Source: Argopecten irradians (taxonomy: Eukaryota > Mollusca > Bivalvia > Pectinida > Pectinidae). Taken from it: a DNA stretch of 64,000 bases. Shown in pieces: positions 57,388 to 64,000 of this stretch. How positions within the stretch are numbered: the stretch's first letter is position 1; every line of letters begins with the position of its first letter. The notes below the pieces were generated by a model that was given only the letters and a program-made list of their open reading frames with translations, was not told where the DNA came from and searched no databases. The stretch is from contig NC_091149.1 in NCBI RefSeq assembly GCF_041381155.1, positions 14,648,609 through 14,712,608 of the forward strand. The letters are read 5' to 3'. Made by a program: the position numbers and the translations under genes.

Positions 57388-57935
57388 ACGTTCACAACAT
57401 GGCCCTGCAGGTAGGGCGTTAGAATTGTACCTGTTGCCCCTATTGCATGATCGTAAAAGGCGACTAAACTTAGGATCTTATCTTTTCTTTGCTTCCTAAC
57501 TGACTTTATTTTTCCTAATGCCTCCCTTGGCACCGCCTCACGTTCGGCTTTGGCTTGAGCGTTCGCCCCTGTGAGGAAGGCTCTGGGTTCTGTCCCCTGG
57601 TCGAGACACACCAAAGTCTATAAAAGTGGTAGCTTCTGCTCCTGCTTAGCGCTCAGCAAACGGGGAGTGGGACGACTGGTTCGCCCGTTGTCAGTATAAT
57701 GTGACCGGGTGTGGTGTGTTGCTTGGTGTCTTCGGCGGCATGTTTCAGTGATATAGCACTATAAAAAGGGCAATAGTTCCACTATACAAGAAGACACAAC
57801 ATGAATATACCGCAGTCTCCCAAAACAAGCACAACACCCACGCAACACACCGCATACATGGGAGGCCGTCCTTACATGACCATAGCTGTTAATAGGACGT
57901 AAATAAATCAAACAAACAAACACACGTTCACAACA
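57388..57935 (+). mobile_element. SINE-A, full-length copy with 12-bp target duplication
   Basis: The target duplication ACGTTCACAACA is at 57388-57399 and 57924-57935. The 524 bp element starts TGGCCCTGCAGGTAGGGCGT and ends AATAAATCAAACAAACAAAC. It can serve as the reference copy for the family. Its antisense strand has a ~60-codon open frame also seen at 21736, judged incidental. Confidence 0.9.
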
Positions 57936-58062
57936 GATTTTAATAAAAATATATCTTAGACATGTTGGCACCGATCACTTTGTTTACAATGATAATATAA
58001 GTAACACACTTTGTTTATTGAGGATAGTTTACATATTAAGCCAAAAGCTTATCTACCAAATG

Positions 58063-58197
58063 GTGACACAACACCCATATACCGTAGTCCTCCAAAACAT
58101 TCACCTCGGACTTCACACAAGCTACACACCGCATACATGGGAGGCCGTCCTTACGTAACTCTGGCTCTTAATAGATAAATCAATCAAAACAAAGTCC
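58063..58197 (+). repeat. SINE-A 3' fragment
   Basis: ATATACCGTAGTCCTCCAAA, CACCGCATACATGGGAGGCC, GTCCTTACGTAACTCTGGCT and a terminal ATAAATCAATCAAAAC. Confidence 0.75.
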
Positions 58198-58932
58198 TTT
58201 GTCACCTGAGTTAAAAATTATGTGTGGCCATTAAATATTGAAAGCATTTACAACATGAGCCAGACAGATGCAAAGTTGCAGTAGTGTGAACAGTTCGTCA
58301 AATATGAATGTCGCAAATGCACCATGAATAGTATATGGATAAGCCGATATTTTCGTCTGACAAAATTTATATGCAATTATCATAAGTACTTCAAAGTTTT
58401 TTGAGTTTCGCATGAATGAATAGTTCGTCAAAGATAACTGATGTTAATGCGCTATGAATAATACATGATGATTCAATTTATAGGTTTGACGAAGTTAATA
58501 TCTATTTTGCTATAGCTACTTCAAAATATACAGTTGTTTTCATTTCAAAGCTTTTAATTGAATATACCATTATCTGCTACTATCTAGTACTGTTGTATCT
58601 CGTGGAATACAATAACATCCTTTCATATATGTATGTGGATATGACGGATAGGGATACTTTACCAGAGGGACACAAAATGTTGCAAAAGCCACGGGTGTTA
58701 CATTTTGTGACCCCGAGGATAGAATTTCCCTAAATATACACTATGAACGAATAAGTGTTCACAAATACCTCGACATTTTATAGCAATTTTACAACTATGA
58801 AACTCCGTCGTTTTGGAATAAGTTTTAAAAGAATCGTGACTGTAGGTCAATTATCCATACATAATACTTGCGTCATAATCCCGTAATTAACGAAAATTCC
58901 TTCCTTTGCGTTTTTAATAGAAAAACTAGCTT
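58198..58932. other. Gene-free stretch with a small hairpin
   Basis: A weak inverted repeat at about 58650-58732 pairs CACAAAATG with CATTTTGTG. No gene supported. Confidence 0.4.
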
Positions 58933-59947
58933 AGTTTTTTAGCACATCATCATCAGATGGTGGGCTATTCAAATCGCTTTTCGTCCGTGGTCCGTCCGTT
59001 AACATTTCTTGTTACCGCTATTTCTCAAAAAGGGCTGAAGGGATCTTTCTCAAATTTCATATGTAGGTTCTCCTAGGACCCCTGTTGCACATAATCTATT
59101 TTGGGACCAATCAGTCAACAAGATGGCCGCCAGGCAGCCATGTTGGATTTTGATAGTTAGAGTTTGTTACCGCTATTTCTTAGAACGCACAGAAGATATC
59201 TGTCTTAAATTTCATATGTAGGTTCCCCTAAGGTCCTAGTTATGCACATTGCATTTTGGGACCGATCGGTCAACAAGATGGCCGACTGGCCGCCATCTTG
59301 GATTTTGGTCGTTGAAGTTTGTTACCACTATTTCTCAGAAGGATTTGAAAGGATCTTTATCAAATTCCACATGTATGTTCCACTAGGGCCCTAGTTGTGC
59401 ATATTACATTTTGGGACTAATCGGTCAACAAGATGGCCGCCAGGCTGACTTCTTGGATTTTGATAGTTTAAGTTTGTTACCAATATTTCTCAAAAAGTAC
59501 TGAAGGGATATGTATCAAATTTCATATGTAGGTTCCCTAGGGCCCTTGTTTTGCAAATTGCATTTTGTAACTGATCGGTCAACAAGATGACAAGCAGCCA
59601 TCTTGGATTTTGATAGTTACCACTATTTCTCAGAAATTACTAAAGGTCATACGTAGCTTCCCTATTGGTCCCAAAATGCAATATGTACAACTAGGACCCT
59701 AGTTGTGCATACTGCCTTTTCTGACTGATCTATGATCGGTCAATAAGATGGCCAACCGGCCGCCATCTTCGATTTCATCATTGAAGTTTATTTCCGTTGT
59801 TTCTCAGAAGCAACTGAGTACTGAAGCGACTAGTCTCAAATTTTATATGTAGTATGTTTGAAAAAGTTTGAAAATATCCCTCTTTCTACTGTCAGACATA
59901 GATCATTCTTTAGTGGGCGCCAAGATCCCTCTGGGATCTCTTGTTAA
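58933..59947 (-). mobile_element. Satellite-bearing element 4, ~150-160 bp units
   Basis: Minus orientation. On that strand it starts TTAACAAGAGATCCCAGAGG followed by GATCTTGG, with a 7-bp hairpin AGATCCC-AGA-GGGATCT, and ends in a GGACGGACCACGGACG stretch and GATGTGCTAAAAA. Inside are about six units with GTTACCGCTATTTCTCA, AAATTTCATATGTAGGTTC, GGTCAACAAGATGGCCG and GCCATCTTGGATTTTG. It belongs to the same class as the elements at 1349, 35709 and 46737. Confidence 0.85.
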
Positions 59948-60172
59948 AACTAATTATTATTATTATTACGACAAAATAGTTAATTTGTGGACATTGTGAC
60001 GTCACGAGGCTTTATTGCATTGACAGCGATGTGATACATCCTCAGTCGACATCGGTGAATTCCATGAGACCAGCCATTTTACATCCGTATATATGAGAGA
60101 ACACCATGTCGTTTGAGGCTACATGGCTACCCATACGACAACCTCGTGACGTCACTGCATCCACGAAACTTG

Positions 60173-60260
60173 TTACAGCCGTAAAAGTCGGAGATCAGCA
60201 AAATCAAAATAGTCCATTACAGCCGTAAAAGTCGGAGATCAGCAAAATCAAAATAGTCCA
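60173..60260. repeat. Perfect 44 bp tandem duplication
   Basis: Two identical units, 60173-60216 and 60217-60260, starting TTACAGCCGTAAAAGTCGGA. Confidence 0.9.
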
Positions 60261-62965
60261 TGCATAGCCTATCCTGAACCTTTATCAAAAGTGTACCTTA
60301 AGCTATAGAATATATTAAATATATGTTACTGTCATTGAACCCTGTCTGTGAACGACGAAAAAACTATACCACTATAGCGAGTGTACATTGTACTGAATGA
60401 AGTGACGCATCACAATAGTCGCGTGACACACACCCTTAGGTGGCGATGATGGGCTGAACTTTAAGTAGACGGAGTTCAAATTGATTGAAGTCTCATTTGG
60501 TGAAGATCAAACTCTAGCTGAACGTTGTGGCTAAATTTCTAAACCGCGCCTACCTTTAGCGGCTATAAAAACACATTTCTAGCACATCTTCATAAAAACG
60601 TCTACTACCACTGGAAAGAATGATAATTTTCCTTTCAAAATCATCCTACACATACAAAGTCCCGTCACTAAGAATTACCAGCCCCATTCGTAAAAAATAG
60701 TTTTCTAGATTTTTGACAATCACCTAATAAAAATTCATAGTGTCTCCTGCTCGTAGAATAGGCACGAGGAGGCTAAAACTAGGATTAAACGTATTGATCA
60801 TAAACCTTACTGATAATATATTTCATGTGTAATTCAACTTATCTGCATGTAGAATGGAGGGTTTGAAATCAACTTGATTTCATTTACCTAAAACATAAAT
60901 ATTTTTATCAATTTTGTAGCTTAAAAGTTTCCATTTTTTCAAGTAAATGTTCGCTACTTATCCGACTTTAGATATTATTTAATAAAGTTATAAATTATTT
61001 TCAAAACCTAACGATATCTAATTCACCTAGATTTTAAAATTATGTTGTAATTTATATTGTCGTTGAAATTAAATTAAATTGATTTTATGTATAGATCATG
61101 AGTTCTCTGACCTTCCCGAATTCATGTTGTCGATAATGAAAAACTAAGTCGGGTACTGATTAATAAAGAAAATAACACCAACGATAATTTCATCAATCTA
61201 AGAATATTGTAATTGTTCACGTTGACATATCACTGATGCATGTATACATATGAATGCCATCTTCGGTACAAACACCAAATTGCAACATCCAAACCCACGT
61301 GCCCTTCAAGCCATATTTGGCCCCGCCCACCTTGTAAACGAACCATCCAATGAGAAAACGTTTTGATTCTCGACGCCGCGGAGTATTTGTCTTTGATCAT
61401 GTATTACACTTTCGGCGTTCAGTGATATGGTTCAAAGGCAGTAACAGTATTATATTTTAAATTGTGTACTTGTTGACCAACTACATATCTAAGCGTTATT
61501 CTATGAATAATGGTCTTTATTCTCTGATTTTATTGGATTTTTTTATAGTTTTCCGCTTTATAATTCACAATAAAAGTGAGGATGATCTGATATTAAATTA
61601 ATCGACAATTCTGCCCTTACAGTTAGTTATATGTGACGAAACTAGCCCAACATATCAACATGACATTTTGTTGTCAGTAATGAATTTGAAATCGTAAATG
61701 CTGATTAATAAATCTGAAAATCATTCCAAAGCACAGATAAAAATGTAAGTGTAAGTAGTTACACAGGTTTTACAATGTAAAATATCCTTTTATGTGCCTT
61801 ATGTGGATATAGACAAAATTATATCTGCAAAAGGCTAATAACACTACCTATGTGAAATGGAAATATAGACCACAACTTTTCTTCATTCTTTGATCCTATG
61901 TACTCATTTCACTGCACCTTATGCGTTAACATCATGATTGTGGCAGTACTGCCAAAATTCAATTGAAGCTCGTATGTGTCTATGTAAAATTAAAAATAAT
62001 GCATTGTAAGTATTGTGATAATCAATATCTCGAAACTCTTTTTATTAACACATAAAAATCTCTTCTTGATTCGTTGAGATGATTTTAAGATATTGCAGTA
62101 TTTACAACTGCATTTTGTACAAATCGCATGCTCTCTCCGATTTTGGTAAAATACCAACTGTTACACGTGCATAGGTGTACTTCATTGTACAGCTAAGAGT
62201 TAAATAACGCTTTATCATTATAAGGAATAATGTGAGGCTAGAAAAGGCAAAGGCTTGTTGAGATCTAAAACTTTAAATTCTTAAGATCTATGTATTTAAG
62301 ACATCAAAACCCGAAAAAAGGACGAAAATGATAATTGATAGTAACAACATCAAGTAAAACGCCATCCCCTCAATCGGTTCAGATACGGATACGTTTATCG
62401 ATTGGGATTCGTGTTAAGTATGTAGTGGTTATTTTCACTAGAAATGTATATTAAACGCATATGACTTTCTAACGCATACAAATTCTCTATCAACTTCATT
62501 TATAAACAGTTGTTCAATGTTTAACAGGTCAACATCGATTCATAAGTGTATGTCGCCTCAATGGTCCCCTATCTTTCCGAAACAACAAGAGAGAGAAAAA
62601 ATTATAAATATAGATAGCAACCTAACAATATATATACCAGTGGCCTAAGATAAGGCAACCACACCAATAAGATAAGGCAACCGCACCAAATAAACGCAAA
62701 AATGCAAGCGAAATCTTAATAAACAGTGAGAATTCTTTTCACAATTTTGTCGTCTACCGAAATGATAGCCATGACCAGCGCGGTAATCAGGACGGGTGGG
62801 AAACAGAAGACGACGTGCGTTATGAAAACTAATAATTAATTTATTTTTATTAAATTGTTGAGAGGGTGATTGATAAATGTAGAATCAACAGTTAACTAGT
62901 TTCGACATTTTCGACTCTACAAAATTTTCCATTTTGTTTTACATTTTAAAACCGTTTCGAAGCTT
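60261..62965. other. Gene-free stretch (intron 1 of the SUEL receptor model)
   Basis: No coding frame above 60 codons and no repeat recognised beyond simple AT-rich sequence. Confidence 0.45.
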
Positions 62966-63266
62966 TTAAAAATGCTCCACCGCTGACGAATAGTGTCTTT
63001 TCTCTATCAAATATACAAGCAGACGTATTTGTTTTAAACTACAAAATTTACTTTATAAAAAGTTCTTTACACCATCGAAAAGTTTGAGCCCCTTATTTTA
63101 CCTCAAGATAAAAATATTAAAAAACATGGTAATATGCCCTAGATAAAGTGAAAAAAGCAAAACAAAGTATTTTATATGTATTTTTTTTGTTAAGACACAC
63201 ATAAACATCAGTTATTATTCAATTTACGGGTATCGCATATGCTCGGTCGGCGGTGAAGCATTTTAA
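62966..63266. mobile_element. TTAA-type MITE, diverged copy
   Basis: TTAA at 62966 and 63263. TIRs are AAATGCTCCACCGCTGACGA and the inverse GGTCGGCGGTGAAGCATT. Confidence 0.75.
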
Positions 63267-63375
63267 ATTATCGATTTACATAAGACCCTAGATAGTTGTA
63301 TAATAAGAACTGTCAATCTACATTTAAGTAGTCTATACTGTCAAAAAGGTATAGTTTGTATAAAACATAACGTAC

Positions 63376-63469
63376 CTCCACAGAATTCGACAAGACATTG
63401 TCCAATCAGCAGAAGTAGTATCAACAGTGACGTATTCATCATCCTTTGTTTTGAAAAGTTCATGTCCAT
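63376..63469 (-). CDS. Candidate exon 1 of SUEL-lectin receptor (signal peptide)
   Basis: On the minus strand an ATG at 63469 (or in-frame ATGs at 63463, 63442, 63439) leads into MNTSLLILLLLIGQCLVEFC, a textbook signal peptide. The exon ends GGAG before a GTACGT donor in phase 1. Joined to 53057-53332 and 51262-51917 the coding length is 1026 nt (341 codons plus stop), fully in frame. The intron would be about 10 kb, and the link rests on strand, order and phase. It could instead belong to another phase-1 gene with exons not recognised here. Confidence 0.5.
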
Positions 63470-63524
63470 CCCGATTTCTGTATAAGTTAAGTGTAATTAC
63501 AACTTCTGAATCAATATTATCCAA

Positions 63525-63680
63525 ATTTCAGTAGTATTCCAACTTCAATATTACCAGAATTTCAGTATTATTTCAACTTCAGTATTATCAGAATTTCAGT
63601 ACCATTCCAACTTCAGTATTATCCCGAAATCAGCATTATTTCAACTTTAATATTATTCCAATTACCGTATTATCATTTCA
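63525..63680. repeat. Short ~34 bp minisatellite
   Basis: Imperfect repeats of TTCCAACTTCAGTATTATCA and GAATTTCAGTATTATT immediately upstream of the signal-peptide exon. Confidence 0.75.
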
Positions 63681-64000
63681 TCTTAGTTCGTTTATCTGTC
63701 ATAGCCTTGTGTTGTCTACTTTATATTATAAATGCTTATATATCAAATCCTTGATGCTAATACAGCAGGTGAACACGCTTCAATAAGCATGATTTAATTA
63801 TTTAAACAACCAAGTGCGTTCGATAGAAATACACATATCATCATACCTTCTGTGTTAGAGATGTGTTTTTTTGTTTTATCAAAACATCGATTGAAGCTTA
63901 AAGTCGGTTCGATGTCTGATTTTCACTTTATCCGTTTTATATCACCAAGGTTTGAAAGTATGTTTCAATGATATAAAATGAAATAACAGCGGAATATAAG

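Noticed and set aside
1..64000. CRISPR array, bacterial operon, prophage or integrated virus
   Set aside because: Tandem arrays here are satellites without unique spacers of uniform length; genes have spliceosomal introns; no viral structural or replication genes were recognised.

Overview
The window is eukaryotic, AT-rich, intron-bearing and dominated by non-coding and repeat DNA. The repeats and protein families point to a mollusc, most likely a bivalve such as a scallop. The clues are AACAAGAGGCCC...GGTGAGCTAAAAA elements carrying ~145-160 bp satellite units, two SINE families ending in an AACGTCCTATTAACAG-type tail, a rhamnose-binding (SUEL) lectin, and a sushi-domain protein on a mucin-like stalk. 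No species is claimed. All gene models were built by eye from open frames and splice signals.

Genes. (1) Minus strand, 0.8-8 kb: two paralogous signal-peptide exons (3744-3801, 7761-7818), both ending in phase 1 at a GTAAGTG donor. A phase-1 exon of an unrecognised secreted protein lies downstream at 769-962. (2) Minus strand, 9917-10981: a single-exon type II membrane glycosyltransferase-like protein of 354 aa, resembling fucosyltransferase-fold enzymes. (3) Plus strand, 34487-43457: a five-exon gene whose exons join in frame to 338 aa: signal peptide, two nearly identical CCP/sushi domains, Thr/Ser-rich stalk, Cys-rich juxtamembrane segment, helix and transmembrane segment. (4) Minus strand, 51262-63469: a three-exon model joining in frame to 341 aa: signal peptide, SUEL lectin domain, Ser/Thr-rich stalk, and a related Cys-rich/helix/transmembrane module. 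Genes 3 and 4 appear to be members of one modular cell-surface receptor family that swaps ectodomains on phase-1 introns above a shared membrane module. (5) Weaker candidates: a 107-codon terminal exon at 31777-32100 (minus) and a 34-aa frame behind a CRE-rich promoter-like region at 50340-50736.

Repeats. Four satellite-bearing elements (1349-2960, 35709-39219, 46737-48225, 58933-59947) share end signatures although their internal units differ. A ~500 bp SINE (called SINE-A here) has many copies; one is full length with a 12-bp target duplication, and one shows a 5' inversion typical of twin priming. A second SINE (SINE-B) has a tRNA-like head and the same 3' tail. There are also a TTAA-flanked MITE family, a long-TIR element with a 9-bp target duplication, an element with minisatellite ends, five foldback hairpins, dispersed minisatellites, and two LINE reverse-transcriptase relics.

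The rest is intergenic or intronic AT-rich sequence in which no gene was found; these stretches are listed.
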